Shown one piece after another: positions 39,175-51,563 of a stretch of 64,000 bases of DNA (the first letter of the stretch is position 1; each line of letters begins with the position of its first letter). The stretch covers positions 359,499-423,498 of the forward strand of contig BGKB01000242.1 in assembly GCA_003116975.1 (NCBI GenBank). The letters are read 5' to 3'. The stretch comes from Aurantiochytrium sp. KH105 (lineage: Eukaryota; Sar; Bigyra; Thraustochytrida; Thraustochytriidae). A program made the position numbers and the translations under genes. The notes under the pieces were generated by a model. That model was not told the DNA's origin. It did no database searches and was given only the letters and a program-made list of their open reading frames with translations.

Positions 39175-42100
39175 ATGCGAGACGCTGCTTCGCGCCTCTT
39201 GGCCCCGCACGGCGCTCAAAACGACCTGGACGGCCAGCGAGCCGCTGTAGCTACCCTGTACGCTTCCATCTGCGATACGCGTGTCGATGCCGAAGCCGGT
39301 GCCGATGCCAACTGGGCTCTCGGTCCTCTTCGTGTCGAACTCCTTGGACCTCTCTTGTATCACGTCAACGACGAAAGTGCACCTCGGCGTCTTCGCATTC
39401 AGGCATGTCGTGTGCTTACCGCGCTCCTTGGCGGTAGCGGCAATGCCACTGTCGCAAGCTCGTATGCATCCCTGTCACGTCTCATGGAGAAGGAACTTAA
39501 CGATAACGAGCTCCACGACGTCAACGACCAGGTCGCATCGGGTAATGAGGACATCGATCGTGGTGACGAGGCGGCCGCGCCAGAGATCCATGTCCATGAG
39601 CGGGAAGAAATCGAGGATCAGCGCATCGATCAAGACAAAGCGAAACGGAAACGGTCTTTGGCGTTGGCAAAGAATCGTAAAGTACCAGGTGCCCGACAAG
39701 CAATTTTAGGACCGAAGCGGGAAGACGCACGATTGACCCAGAAAAGGGATCAGCGACCGCGCGCAGAGCGTAAAGGTCTCATTGGCGTGCTCCTCGGACG
39801 TGACGCCTCTCATGCGAAACAAAAGAGAGACACGCGACGTTTCATGGGCTATGAGGTACCCATGCTCTGGTACCCCAAGACAAGCGAAGCGCTGCGCGAA
39901 CGACGCCAGCAAAGCCCACAACGTGGCGATGACGACGACGAAGTTGACGACAACAACGACAATGTCTTGAGTCGTAATGGTCATGGTGGTGGTGACGATG
40001 CAAGCAAGAGACTCAAACTGCCACTGTTGACGCCGCCGACAAAGTCAGTTCGTACCTTTCCGCGCATCGAAGATGCTAGCGTCGAGGAGCTCGATCGAGT
40101 TTTGGAACAAGAACGCGCGCTATGGCGTGCGATTGACCGCGGAATCCGCGAGAAGCGCCTTGCTCTGCCCTCAAATTTTCTCCTCGAGCAAGGTCTCGAA
40201 GTGGCCTATGCACGCGAGGTAGCTCGGCGCGTCCTCGACCGTCTCTTTCGATATGCCGGTCGAGAACCCCTTCGCGGACCCTTTCGCAGATGGCACGCGC
40301 ACACACTTGAACTCCGCTTTCAAGAATTCGCACGCTACGCAAGTCTCGAGAAACTCCGACAAATAATTCGCCGCATGCTGTCTCTGCGCGTCGTACGCGC
40401 ATGGGACACATGGTCCATCTTTGTTGATGAGATCCGCAAAAAAGAGCGACTTGCCGCCGCGATCGCCCTGCAACGCCGCTATCGCGGCAAGCAAGGCCGC
40501 CGTGTTTTTGCTGCGCACAAGGAACGATGGTACGCTGCGCGGCGTATTCAAACGTGGCGACGCATGCTTTGCAAAGTCACTGCATATACCGCCATACGGA
40601 CCAAGATATGTCTCATTCAGCGCAACGAGCGCAAGTGGTCCGTGCGTCGCATGATCCTTCGTTGGCACGCAGCCGCCGTTCCAATTCAGGCCATGGCGCG
40701 CATGCGGCCTCGATACCTCTGGTTCTTGCGGGTCAAGGCCGCGACGCTCATGATCCAAGCCAATTATCGAGGCGTCCTCGGTCGCGTTCGCTTCAAGCAT
40801 CTCTTTAACGGATTCGCGCTCAACACGCAATACCATCGGCCCGCTGCGGTGCGCATCCAGCGATGTTGGCATCGACATCGGGCGTTCGCTACTGTGCGTG
40901 CAATTCATGCCCACGAGTTGGCGATTAACAATGCCGCGCTCGCCATCCAAAAGCAGTGGTACATTTACAAGGAAGAATTCCCGGCTTTCGTCATGATGCG
41001 CGTCTACCTCATTCAAGACAAGGTGGACAAGATCGAAGCACGCCTCGAGAAGCGAGCTCGTCGTGCAGAGGCAGCACGCAAAATTCAGACAGTGATGCGC
41101 GGAGTTTATGCGCAACGACTTGTGGCGCGTCATCGTATCGAGCATCACGCAGCAATTCCCATCCAGTCTTGCGCCCGGGGCTTCGTCGCGAGGCAACGTG
41201 TTCACCGCTTTGCCGCGCTGCTCGTCGGGGTCCGCCGGATCCAAAACCTTGTACACGCGTACTTTGCTCCGCGGCATGCCGCTGCGGCGCGCATCCAGAC
41301 CGAAGTGCGCATGCGTCTGCTCCAAAGCGTTGGAGCGTCTATGATCAGCTTGGAGCTGGACGCCAAGACGCAAGCGCACTTCTCCTCTGCATTGCGACAG
41401 CCACTCGCAACCCACCAGGAAGATAATCTTTTGCGCGCGCGCGCGAGTATCGTGTTGCAAACACGATTGGCCCGCAGTATGGCGGCCAAGAAAGAGTTTG
41501 CGCAGCGCCGAGCCGCACGATTGCTGCAGCGCATTGCAAAAGGCTACTTGGGCAGGTGTCGTGCGCGCCACTGTGCGCGCGTGGTCCGGCACAATGCTGC
41601 CCACGCCTTTGTGGAGGATTTCGTTTCACGAACTCATGCGTACATGTCGGATCGCATCTTTGCTCGACGTGCCGGTGCTGCGTGCCGCATTCAGTCTTGG
41701 TACAAGGAGCGCAAGGCCCAAATTCACGCCAAGGCGCTTCGCAAGTGGCATGCTCGGCGCACCAAGGGAGCGCGCACGATCCAGCGTATCGTACGTGGCG
41801 TCCAAGGGCGCCGTCATCTCGCTCGCGACCGAGAATTGGATCGTCGCGTACGCACAAACCGATACAAGGGGCTGGAAGACCCACGAGAAATAGCAGAGAC
41901 TGCAATCATGCATGCCCGCGCCTTTTATGATACAGCCGACCCCATGGCTGGTATGCACCCAAGTCTCGTGCTGCATCGCTTAGGTCTTGGTCACGTGTGG
42001 GAGCCTTTGCACAAGGGTGCTTTTCACGTCAATGACCTGAGCAAGCTGTGCTCCATTCCTGACAAGGCCTTGCGAGAGTTTTTGAGCCCGTTTTGCGAGT

Positions 42101-45100
42101 CGGAGTCAGATGCGGCCGACGTGGCCGACCTCGTCGCTTTGGTGGGCGCAATACGTCTTCCACTCTCTGCTCGGCATTCAGACGCCTCGCACGCGCGGGT
42201 CTTGCGTCGCTTTGCATATATTCGCGACCCTTTTGTAGCACGTCGCGTCTATGCGGCGGTCTTTCCCGACCAAACCAAGCGAGCAGAAAGCTTTGCGATG
42301 AAACTGCCCCCGAACACGGTGACGCGCGCGCAGCTTCACCGCTACATGCTAAAGTACAGGGGGCGCCCGAAAGAAGCCAAGGACCACGCCGAGGCAGGCC
42401 TGCTCGCTCTTCCTGATGCAGAGGCGGTGACCAAGTGGGACCTTCGCCGATTCCGCCAGTGTGCCAAGGTGTACGAGATGGCCCTCGAAACGATCGGGAA
42501 ACGAGCTCTCACAGACGAATTGCGTCTCGTTATCGCAGATGCCCTGTTACGAGCTCAGCGCCCCGACGCCAAGGAAAAGCGTGGCGGTTGCAATGAAATG
42601 CGCGTGGCGCTCGATCTTGTCATTAAGCTTGTGACAGCCGCCTGCAAGGTGCAGCAAGTGGTCCGTGCCAAGCTGGCCAGGGTGATGGTGCGGGCCTGTC
42701 TGGCAAGAAAGCGATACCGGGAAGACTTGCTCGAAGGCGGAATTTTGCGGAAAAACTGGCAACTTGAGCGCGAAAAGGAAGCACGCGAGTACGAAGAGTA
42801 CCTCCAGGCGCTGGCGCGCTACGAGGTCGAGCAGGGTCTTGCGAAGATTACCCGTTTTGGATATCTCGAGGTGTGGGACGAGTACGCGCAGGCATATTAT
42901 TATACGGATGAAAATGGGACCGCCGAGGCCGTCTGGGAACGACCCGTGTACACGTTTGAGGAGGACGTGGCCGCACGCAAGATGCAGCTTCTTGTGCGCG
43001 GTCGTGCAGCCCGCAATTTTCGACGTGCCCTTGAAAAAGCGCGACGTCGTCAGGAAGAAATGGCCGCACGACAGCGCGCGTGGGAAGACCTTGCACATGA
43101 ACGTCTGAATTTGGTGACTTTCCGAGTGCGTCTCGAGACGGTCATGGATGATAGCGAGGCGCAAAAGATTCCCATGTTTCCCTCGTGGCGGCGGAAGCCT
43201 CTGTCGTGGAAGGATGCATGCCGAGACGCTGATGTCAAGCTTGAGCTTGCCGCACTGCGACTTGGCGAGGCTCAGGCAGCTCTGGCGAATGCCATTCAGG
43301 CCGTCGAAGCCTCTGCAGCCCGGCGCGACAGGGGTCGCGAGCCCGGCGACGCGTGGTACGCCATGGTCAAGACGGGGAAACGAGACGTGTCCTTTGATAC
43401 CCCGGGGTCTATTCTCGCGCATTGGGGCGCAATTCGGGACGAGGAAACGGGACATTTGCGATTCAGGTGTCGGCTTCCAGGACATGCAGGGCTCCGTGAC
43501 TCGCTTGCTGACTTGGAACGTCAGGCCATGCATTTGGAGGATGCTCCTGCGCTTGAGTTGCAAAAGGTCGCTGCAGAAATGCTTGCCGAGGACGCGTACT
43601 CGCGACAATGTGAGGTCCGCGCATTTGTAGAGACTCGACTGCCGCATGTTCTCACACTTTTTACTGATCCTGAGGCGACTTCTCTTTCGTATGACCTCAA
43701 GGCGAGACTGCGCGAGGAAGCAAGAGCAGCGACCCGCTTGGCAGCTCTTACACGGGGCCATCTCGCGCGACGCACGAGGCGCGAGGCGCGGCTTGACGCT
43801 GCTCGCGAGCATGCCGAGCGACTGCTCGAACGAGCAAAAGCAAGTCACGAAGATGCTGCATCCGTACGGGCTCGATTGCATGTGCCTGTTGGCGTGTCGG
43901 CGGTGTACACCTTTGTAGACATGCCTTTTGGCTGGCGGGCGAAGCGCGATGGGTATGGCCGTACGTTTTATGTACACGACACGAGCTTTGACACCGTTTG
44001 GGCGCGGCCGACGTTTGCGTGGGAGGAACAAGTTGCTGCCGGCATAATTCAGCGCGTGTATCGTGGTTGGCGAGGCCGATGCGCCTTTATCGAGGCGCTG
44101 CGTAGCGAGGGGGTGCGTCAAGTGGCTGAAATGGCAATTGCCAAGGCTGCGACCACGGCATGTTTCGAGTATCCCGCGTCGGAGGGAATGAGCGTCGAGA
44201 TTTGGCTTGCACGACGCGGCCTGCACGAGATTGTGCGAGACGTTCTCGTGGAGCAACGAAGCGTTGAAAAGCGCACCCGTCAACGTTTTCGATCGCTCAT
44301 GGAAGCGCAAGCTCTCCCTTGGACGCGAGGCCGTCTGGCCTGGTTCGGCATCAAGCGCGAGGATCATGTGTCTGCGATTATGGCGAGCGAAAAGGTGCCC
44401 GAGGAGAAGCTCTGTCTTTTGCGCGAGGCAGACGCCATTGAAGCCCTTTTCTTGTCGCACTACCCTTCGCAGGGGGCACGGGCGCTCAAGTTTGCTGCAC
44501 AAGCTGCGCAACTTTCGGACATGCCCATTACAATGTGCCAGCTTGAGACGCATTTGGCAAAGTACAAGGGCAAGCCTTCGCTTGCCACGGTACAATTGCA
44601 GGACGAGGTGTTCAACTTGCCAACGACGAGCACGCCACAAGACCAGGAGGCGGCCTTTTACTTGATGCTGGGAGCGAGTCGGCGCATCATGATCATTGCT
44701 GCCAACATGAAGCTGGAAAAACTTCATGGGGAGCTTCGCGAGCTGATGGAGAGGGCGCAAACACTCTTGTCCAAGCCTGAAGAAGGCCAGCCACCCGGTC
44801 CATGGCTTTGTCGACGGCCGTGGCCACGGGAAGCCATGGCGGCGTTTGCCATGCGCGAAACACTCGAGCGTGCGCTGGCGTGGGAAAAGATGGCCGTGCG
44901 CGTGCAGCGCGTGTATCGAGACTATCGGAGTCTCATACAGTGGCGCGAGGTTGCGGCATGGTACCGTTCCAACATTACTCTTGTGCAGTGCGCTTGGCGA
45001 CAATATGCTGCGCGCAAGCTCTTGCGTCTGCGTCACGCGCAATATCACTCTTCGTGGGAGGAGCTCTTTGATCCAAAGGAGGATATGATGTACTATTTTG

Positions 45101-45708
45101 ACAATAGCACGGACAAATCGCAATGGCATCCACCGCGCGAACCATACAAGCCGTATGGGTGGTGGCCCCCGCATCCGGACGACATTCCCGTGCCCGAGGG
45201 CAAGTGCTTTGTTTGCCGCCAACATGAGGCAGTGCGTTTGTGCGAGGAATGTGTCACCAAGAATGGTGTCAACCGAGAGTTTTGCTTTGACTGCTTTGCA
45301 GAAGTGCACGGATCTGGCGGTGCCGCCATGGCAAGGCATAGTTTTCGCGCACCTGCTTCGTCCACTGCGCAGGTTGAAGCTGGCACAAGTGGCCCAGGAC
45401 TTGTCTGTAGCCAATGCCAAGGTCCAGGAATCCGGCGCTGCAATGATTGTGAGGACTTTTACTGTCTTGCATGTTTCCGTCGGCTCCATGGGCGCGGCAG
45501 ACGTCGCGAGCACGCCTGGACAGCGTACCAGGCTGGTTGCCCTGTTTGTGTTGAGTGCGAGCGCCAGGTGGCTGCTGTGTACTGCGAGTCGTGTCGAGAT
45601 CATTTGTGCAAGGCGTGCTCGACGCGTATTCATCGTAAAGGCCAACGAAAACGGCACACACGTGTCGATCTTGCGGATTTCGAGACGAAGTCCGGCCAAG
45701 GTTTGTAG
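39175..45708 (+). CDS. Giant IQ-motif / WW-domain / B-box zinc-finger protein
   Basis: 2,177 residues from MRDAASRLLAPHG (alternative ATG at 39037 adds 46), in a single uninterrupted frame. A short helical N-region resembling an armadillo-like start (LRVELLGPLLYHV, RRLRIQACRVLTALL) and a charged linker come first. About twenty IQ-type calmodulin-binding helices follow, most between residues 420 and 930 (for example IALQRRYRGKQGRR, IQTVMRGVYAQR, IQRIVRGVQGRR). Three WW domains are each followed by or near an IQ helix: about 1228-1257, 1584-1612 (GWRAKRDGYGRTFYVHD) and 1958-1985. The C-terminus has three B-box-type zinc fingers (from residue 2010: CFVC...CEEC, CSQC...CNDC, CVEC...CESC). A calmodulin-regulated scaffold, possibly cytoskeletal or flagellar, is inference; no family name is certain. 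Confidence 0.85.
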   Translation: MRDAASRLLAPHGAQNDLDGQRAAVATLYASICDTRVDAEAGADANWALGPLRVELLGPLLYHVNDESAPRRLRIQACRVLTALLGGSGNATVASSYASLSRLMEKELNDNELHDVNDQVASGNEDIDRGDEAAAPEIHVHEREEIEDQRIDQDKAKRKRSLALAKNRKVPGARQAILGPKREDARLTQKRDQRPRAERKGLIGVLLGRDASHAKQKRDTRRFMGYEVPMLWYPKTSEALRERRQQSPQRGDDDDEVDDNNDNVLSRNGHGGGDDASKRLKLPLLTPPTKSVRTFPRIEDASVEELDRVLEQERALWRAIDRGIREKRLALPSNFLLEQGLEVAYAREVARRVLDRLFRYAGREPLRGPFRRWHAHTLELRFQEFARYASLEKLRQIIRRMLSLRVVRAWDTWSIFVDEIRKKERLAAAIALQRRYRGKQGRRVFAAHKERWYAARRIQTWRRMLCKVTAYTAIRTKICLIQRNERKWSVRRMILRWHAAAVPIQAMARMRPRYLWFLRVKAATLMIQANYRGVLGRVRFKHLFNGFALNTQYHRPAAVRIQRCWHRHRAFATVRAIHAHELAINNAALAIQKQWYIYKEEFPAFVMMRVYLIQDKVDKIEARLEKRARRAEAARKIQTVMRGVYAQRLVARHRIEHHAAIPIQSCARGFVARQRVHRFAALLVGVRRIQNLVHAYFAPRHAAAARIQTEVRMRLLQSVGASMISLELDAKTQAHFSSALRQPLATHQEDNLLRARASIVLQTRLARSMAAKKEFAQRRAARLLQRIAKGYLGRCRARHCARVVRHNAAHAFVEDFVSRTHAYMSDRIFARRAGAACRIQSWYKERKAQIHAKALRKWHARRTKGARTIQRIVRGVQGRRHLARDRELDRRVRTNRYKGLEDPREIAETAIMHARAFYDTADPMAGMHPSLVLHRLGLGHVWEPLHKGAFHVNDLSKLCSIPDKALREFLSPFCESESDAADVADLVALVGAIRLPLSARHSDASHARVLRRFAYIRDPFVARRVYAAVFPDQTKRAESFAMKLPPNTVTRAQLHRYMLKYRGRPKEAKDHAEAGLLALPDAEAVTKWDLRRFRQCAKVYEMALETIGKRALTDELRLVIADALLRAQRPDAKEKRGGCNEMRVALDLVIKLVTAACKVQQVVRAKLARVMVRACLARKRYREDLLEGGILRKNWQLEREKEAREYEEYLQALARYEVEQGLAKITRFGYLEVWDEYAQAYYYTDENGTAEAVWERPVYTFEEDVAARKMQLLVRGRAARNFRRALEKARRRQEEMAARQRAWEDLAHERLNLVTFRVRLETVMDDSEAQKIPMFPSWRRKPLSWKDACRDADVKLELAALRLGEAQAALANAIQAVEASAARRDRGREPGDAWYAMVKTGKRDVSFDTPGSILAHWGAIRDEETGHLRFRCRLPGHAGLRDSLADLERQAMHLEDAPALELQKVAAEMLAEDAYSRQCEVRAFVETRLPHVLTLFTDPEATSLSYDLKARLREEARAATRLAALTRGHLARRTRREARLDAAREHAERLLERAKASHEDAASVRARLHVPVGVSAVYTFVDMPFGWRAKRDGYGRTFYVHDTSFDTVWARPTFAWEEQVAAGIIQRVYRGWRGRCAFIEALRSEGVRQVAEMAIAKAATTACFEYPASEGMSVEIWLARRGLHEIVRDVLVEQRSVEKRTRQRFRSLMEAQALPWTRGRLAWFGIKREDHVSAIMASEKVPEEKLCLLREADAIEALFLSHYPSQGARALKFAAQAAQLSDMPITMCQLETHLAKYKGKPSLATVQLQDEVFNLPTTSTPQDQEAAFYLMLGASRRIMIIAANMKLEKLHGELRELMERAQTLLSKPEEGQPPGPWLCRRPWPREAMAAFAMRETLERALAWEKMAVRVQRVYRDYRSLIQWREVAAWYRSNITLVQCAWRQYAARKLLRLRHAQYHSSWEELFDPKEDMMYYFDNSTDKSQWHPPREPYKPYGWWPPHPDDIPVPEGKCFVCRQHEAVRLCEECVTKNGVNREFCFDCFAEVHGSGGAAMARHSFRAPASSTAQVEAGTSGPGLVCSQCQGPGIRRCNDCEDFYCLACFRRLHGRGRRREHAWTAYQAGCPVCVECERQVAAVYCESCRDHLCKACSTRIHRKGQRKRHTRVDLADFETKSGQGL

Positions 45709-46211
45709 ATTCCACTGTTTATCGATGCGATTTTGTCCGGCCAAGGTTCGTAGTAGACTTAAGTGTTTATCGATGCGATCTTGTCGTTGACGTACTCCCT
45801 CTTTTCGTCCTTGTTTGTTACAAATCGCGCAGACGTCTCGGTGAAGAGTTAAAATTTGGTGTTGGCCGAATCAACAACATCAAGTGCAGAAAGTACACAA
45901 GCTTTACAGCGTTGTTTGGAGAGACTCTGATATCTAGATGAGCGTCGCAAAACTCGAAATTTTGGGGGGCTTTGTGGAACGAAAAGGAAAGGGCAAGAAA
46001 AAAGGACGCTCACCATGTCACCCTGACTGCTTCACAATGTCACCCTGACTGCTTCTCAATTTGCCCCTCACTTTTCACTGGACTGAGAACCAAGAGTGCC
46101 TGATCAAGCGTGCAGTCAGGTGCTGCGAAAAGTTCAAAAGAGAAGACAAGACATGCAAAGAAAAACCGGTCCCGGTGTTTGTGTGTATACTATACTCATG
46201 CACCTTTGCAC
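45709..46211. other. Convergent 3' region with small tandem duplications
   Basis: Between the IQ and helicase genes. A roughly 45-bp unit starting GTCCGGCCAAGGTT (45690 and 45736), spanning the IQ gene stop, is tandemly duplicated. A 22-bp unit, ATGTCACCCTGACTGCTTC, is duplicated at 46015-46056. No gene. Confidence 0.6.
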
Positions 46212-48488
<2,277 letters not shown>

Positions 48489-48652
48489 CTAGCCTCGCTC
48501 GCTGCGCTCGCCGCGTCCGCCCGTCGCGTTCGCTGGTCTGCTGGCGGCGAGTCGCGGCCAGTGGACGCGGGTCCCTCGCGCCTGGGTCTGCCAATGACTG
48601 GCCCGTGAAGCGGGGAGTTCCCAGAAGAGACCTTTGCGCTTGGCTCCGGCGT

Positions 48653-50731
48653 TTAGGCCTTTTTGTGCTTTTTGGTCGCCGGCGCGGCCGCGGCCTGACA
48701 GGGAGCTTGGGCGAGGTGCACATGCACGCGGACCGCGCTCGAGACCCTGTCGTTTGACGACGAAGAGGAAGAAGAAGGAGGAGGAGGAGAAGGAGGAGAA
48801 GCGGTGGAGGAAAGGGAAGCGAGGCGAAAGGCAGCCAGCGAACAGAGATCGGCAAGACGAGGGCCGGGGACAGGGCGAGGAAGGTGAAGGACGATGTCGC
48901 GCGTGCTCGGCAGGAACGGTGCAGGGTCCAATTGAAGGGACTTGAAAGCCAGCGTCCTGCCCCTTGTCGCAGCATCGCGCGGAGGTTTGGCTGTGAAGAC
49001 AGTAACGGCCGAAACAGGATCGATGAAGCCCTTGCACTCTCCTTTTGTGTGGCACATATCGAGCGTGCAGCCGAAGGAGGAAGAGACCCATTTCGCAAGG
49101 TGTGACTCGAGCTCACCCGAATTCTTGCAAGGTGGAACTTCGAGTCCGAGCGCGTCAACCACGCAGGTGACGGACGTTGGTGCAAAGATCTCATTGGCGC
49201 GGTCCAGGAATCGCTCGTAGGGACAGCAGACAATACAAACTGCTGAACGCGATGCGACGACACGGCGCAAAGCAATGAGAGCTCGCGTCCAGTCTGCAGC
49301 CTTGCGAAAATTTAGATACCATTGCGCGTCATCAAAAACTGTACATTTGCTGAGATCGCGAAAGGCTTGACAAAGGCGCTCACCATGGTGAGAGTTCGCA
49401 GAGGCGACAACCTTTACTTGAGCGAGCGTGAGAACGGCAACGCCATCCCAAACCTCTGGTCGCGACTCTAAGGCACTTGCCAAGTGCCAAACAGCACTAT
49501 CCTGGTCCTCTGGTACCACGCTCGCGTCCGTGACTGCGAGCGTGAAAACGCGCAGCCGAGAATTGATGCGCTGCAGCCAGTCCACGACATTATCTTGCTG
49601 CGCGCTCGTGTACGTAACATAGAGTGCAAGCGAGCTCTTGACGTCTGGTGGACGGACGCTCTGGGGTATTTTTACACATCTTGGCTGGTAGATGCGGAGC
49701 CATACGTGCATGGAGAGCTTGATGTCGTCATTGTAGATTAAGCCAAAGTTTTGGGCCCATTCGGCGAGAACACTTTGCTCCACGTGTTCTCTCTGCATGG
49801 TAAACTTGATGTCTTCGGCAACAAGAGCCTGACAGGATTGCACAGCAGGAATGCCATCGAGCCAAGCGTCCTTTCCAAAGCACGTTTTTTTGGGGTCCAC
49901 AATCACAAACGCTGAATTTGGTGCGAGATTTGATACAATTGACTCGATACAGCGCCGCGCTGCAGCTCTATCATGGTCTACAAGTTCTGTGAGGCCATAC
50001 ATGAGAGTTACAAGGTCCGCACCTTGGATGAGATCCTGCAACGCCTTTATGGCATCTTTGCTCAAAAGGTCGAGCGTATGGTAGGCCCCGTTTGGCCTGC
50101 TATCCTTGATTGCGTGGTTGGACTGGACGAGATGAGATGTGAGTTCGTTCCAGGCAGGGAGGATGTCCACCACATCAATGTGAGCCTGACAGCCCTCATT
50201 CATTGCAAGGGCAACTGCCTCGGCACCGGAACCAGCGCAGAGTGCTACAACGCGGCGTTTTCTCCATTGGGGCAGCCGATCGTGCAAGATACGTGTAAGA
50301 AAAAGACTGTGCAAGAGCGCAGTGCAGATTGGATAGCACAGCACGGCGATGCGAGGATATGGCACGCTTTGTCCTGGAGATAGGGCGAGCCACTTTTTCT
50401 TGGTGGCCTGCCATACTTCGACAGCGCGAGCGTCAGCCTCGTCCCGAGTCTGGCAGGCCGCAAGAGCGGCCTCAAAGAACGACGCAGCACGCAGCACCTC
50501 ATCTCTTGTCGCGCGAAGCTCCGTGCGGACTTGTGGCTGCGCCGCATCCACGATCCAGGTCGGTGCCGCCTCAACGTCGTGAGACGCAATACATCTTGCT
50601 AGAGCCACGCAACACGCAACAGTCTTGCCTGTCCCGCGCGGAGCGGAAAGGTACAAGGGGTGCGTGCGTTGAGCGTCATTCGAGATCGTCCCCAGCGCTC
50701 GCTTCCGCGTACGCAGCAGCGGCGAGGTCAT
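48653..50731 (-). CDS. P-loop plus SAM-methyltransferase-like protein, unknown family
   Basis: 692 residues. Near the N-terminus a Walker-A-like APRGTGKT (residues 30-37) sits in LYLSAPRGTGKTVACCVALA. From about 125 a Rossmann-type region reads PYPRIAVLCYPICTALLHSL then RRVVALCAGSGAEAVALAMNEG (160-180), a good match to methyltransferase motif I with a following acidic strand end (IDVVDILPAWNEL). ADLVTLMYGLTEL fits motif IV-V. No clear Walker B follows the P-loop, so ATPase activity is doubtful. The remainder (about 340-640) shows no family I recognise. The C-terminus is Ser/Pro/Ala-rich, ending KKHKKA. I cannot name substrate or pathway. It is head-to-tail with the helicase, 266 bp apart. Confidence 0.65.
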   Translation of the reverse strand: MTSPLLRTRKRALGTISNDAQRTHPLYLSAPRGTGKTVACCVALARCIASHDVEAAPTWIVDAAQPQVRTELRATRDEVLRAASFFEAALAACQTRDEADARAVEVWQATKKKWLALSPGQSVPYPRIAVLCYPICTALLHSLFLTRILHDRLPQWRKRRVVALCAGSGAEAVALAMNEGCQAHIDVVDILPAWNELTSHLVQSNHAIKDSRPNGAYHTLDLLSKDAIKALQDLIQGADLVTLMYGLTELVDHDRAAARRCIESIVSNLAPNSAFVIVDPKKTCFGKDAWLDGIPAVQSCQALVAEDIKFTMQREHVEQSVLAEWAQNFGLIYNDDIKLSMHVWLRIYQPRCVKIPQSVRPPDVKSSLALYVTYTSAQQDNVVDWLQRINSRLRVFTLAVTDASVVPEDQDSAVWHLASALESRPEVWDGVAVLTLAQVKVVASANSHHGERLCQAFRDLSKCTVFDDAQWYLNFRKAADWTRALIALRRVVASRSAVCIVCCPYERFLDRANEIFAPTSVTCVVDALGLEVPPCKNSGELESHLAKWVSSSFGCTLDMCHTKGECKGFIDPVSAVTVFTAKPPRDAATRGRTLAFKSLQLDPAPFLPSTRDIVLHLPRPVPGPRLADLCSLAAFRLASLSSTASPPSPPPPSSSSSSSNDRVSSAVRVHVHLAQAPCQAAAAPATKKHKKA

Positions 50732-51121
50732 GATCTCTGATTGGAAAGGCCGGGACGAGGGAAAGGATAGGCCTACGGAATTTTTTTATTATTCAGAGTA
50801 TAGGCCTATCGCCCGTGCGTAGTAGCATTGGCGGACGCGCCGCGCACCAGCACAACATGCGCGAATGTGTGGCGAGTTCTCCGGTAGAAACCGCCATGGC
50901 TCACTGGCAAAGCTAGCTGAGAGTGGCAGTGGGTGGCAGCGGCACAGTGGTAGTGGCAGCAAAAGCTCCCGTGACCTCAACGCGACCAAACCGGAAAATC
51001 GGAAAAAAAAACTATTTTTCAGCAGTCCATCTATACCTACTAAGTGCCCCCTCATTCATCGAGGGATTCTACCCTTGATTGATCCTTTGGGGATGACTTT
51101 CGCCTTGGCAAGAGGTGCCGA
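50732..51121. other. Intergenic
   Basis: Short AT-richer upstream region of the methyltransferase-like gene, with a GGCAGTGG-type patch (50923-50955). No gene seen. Confidence 0.5.
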
Positions 51122-51183
51122 GCAAGCAGCCAGGTTGGCGTGTGATTCCATTCCATTTCATCCCATTATGCTACATTACTTTT
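51122..51183. repeat. Flanking repeat R, copy 1
   Basis: Begins GCAAGCAGCCAGGTTG, continues with ATTCCATTCCATT and ends TTATGCTACATTACTTTT. The first two parts recur at 51514-51563, and the last 18 bp recur exactly at 53542-53559 on the far side of the transposon remnant. Confidence 0.8.
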
Positions 51184-51201
51184 AGAGCACTTGGCTGATG
51201 A

Positions 51202-51504
51202 TTGTATGTCATTTCCCTTTTTCTCTTCCGAGGCGCTAATAGCCTACTACGCTTTGGCATTTTGACGAATGAACAAGAGCGAGGTAAAGGGCGGAAAAGG
51301 TCAAGTCGTACTTTGACGCTTAATAAAGCAGCTCAAGGTGCTCACGTCAATCCGCAACAGCGCAAAAACGCTGTCGAGCCGCTCAACAACAACATCAAGA
51401 ACCTCGTCACCATCCATAAGGAGATCCGCGAGCTGATGCTGGCCAAGGAGAAGATCAGCACCATGCTGGGCCACAGCGAGATTCTTGACAAGTACCGAAA
51501 GTGA
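51202..51504 (+). pseudogene. Exon-like coding fragment of unknown origin
   Basis: The open frame ends with a protein-like helical segment (NPQQRKNAVEPLNNNIKNL, then IHKEIRELMLAKEKISTML) unlike the surrounding non-coding translation. Directly after the last codons, CGAAA is followed by GTGAGT, a strong 5' splice-donor consensus. The upstream part of the frame is not convincing. It lies between two copies of a flanking repeat, so it may be one exon of a spliced gene or a captured or duplicated exon fragment. Family not recognised. Confidence 0.35.
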
Positions 51505-51513
51505 GTTGTGAGT

Positions 51514-51563
51514 GCAAGCAGCCAGGTTGATAAATCATTCCATTCCATTCCATTACATAATAT
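51514..51563. repeat. Flanking repeat R, copy 2 (left part)
   Basis: GCAAGCAGCCAGGTTG at 51514-51529 followed by ATTCCATTCCATTCCATTA, matching copy 1 392 bp upstream. The copy is interrupted at 51563/51564 by the transposon end and resumes at 53542. Confidence 0.8.

Noticed and set aside
40171-45744. Long minus-strand frames antisense to the IQ/WW gene (up to 1,065 codons)
   Set aside because: They mirror the GC-rich codon pattern of the sense gene and contain no domain, while the sense frame has clear IQ, WW and B-box motifs.
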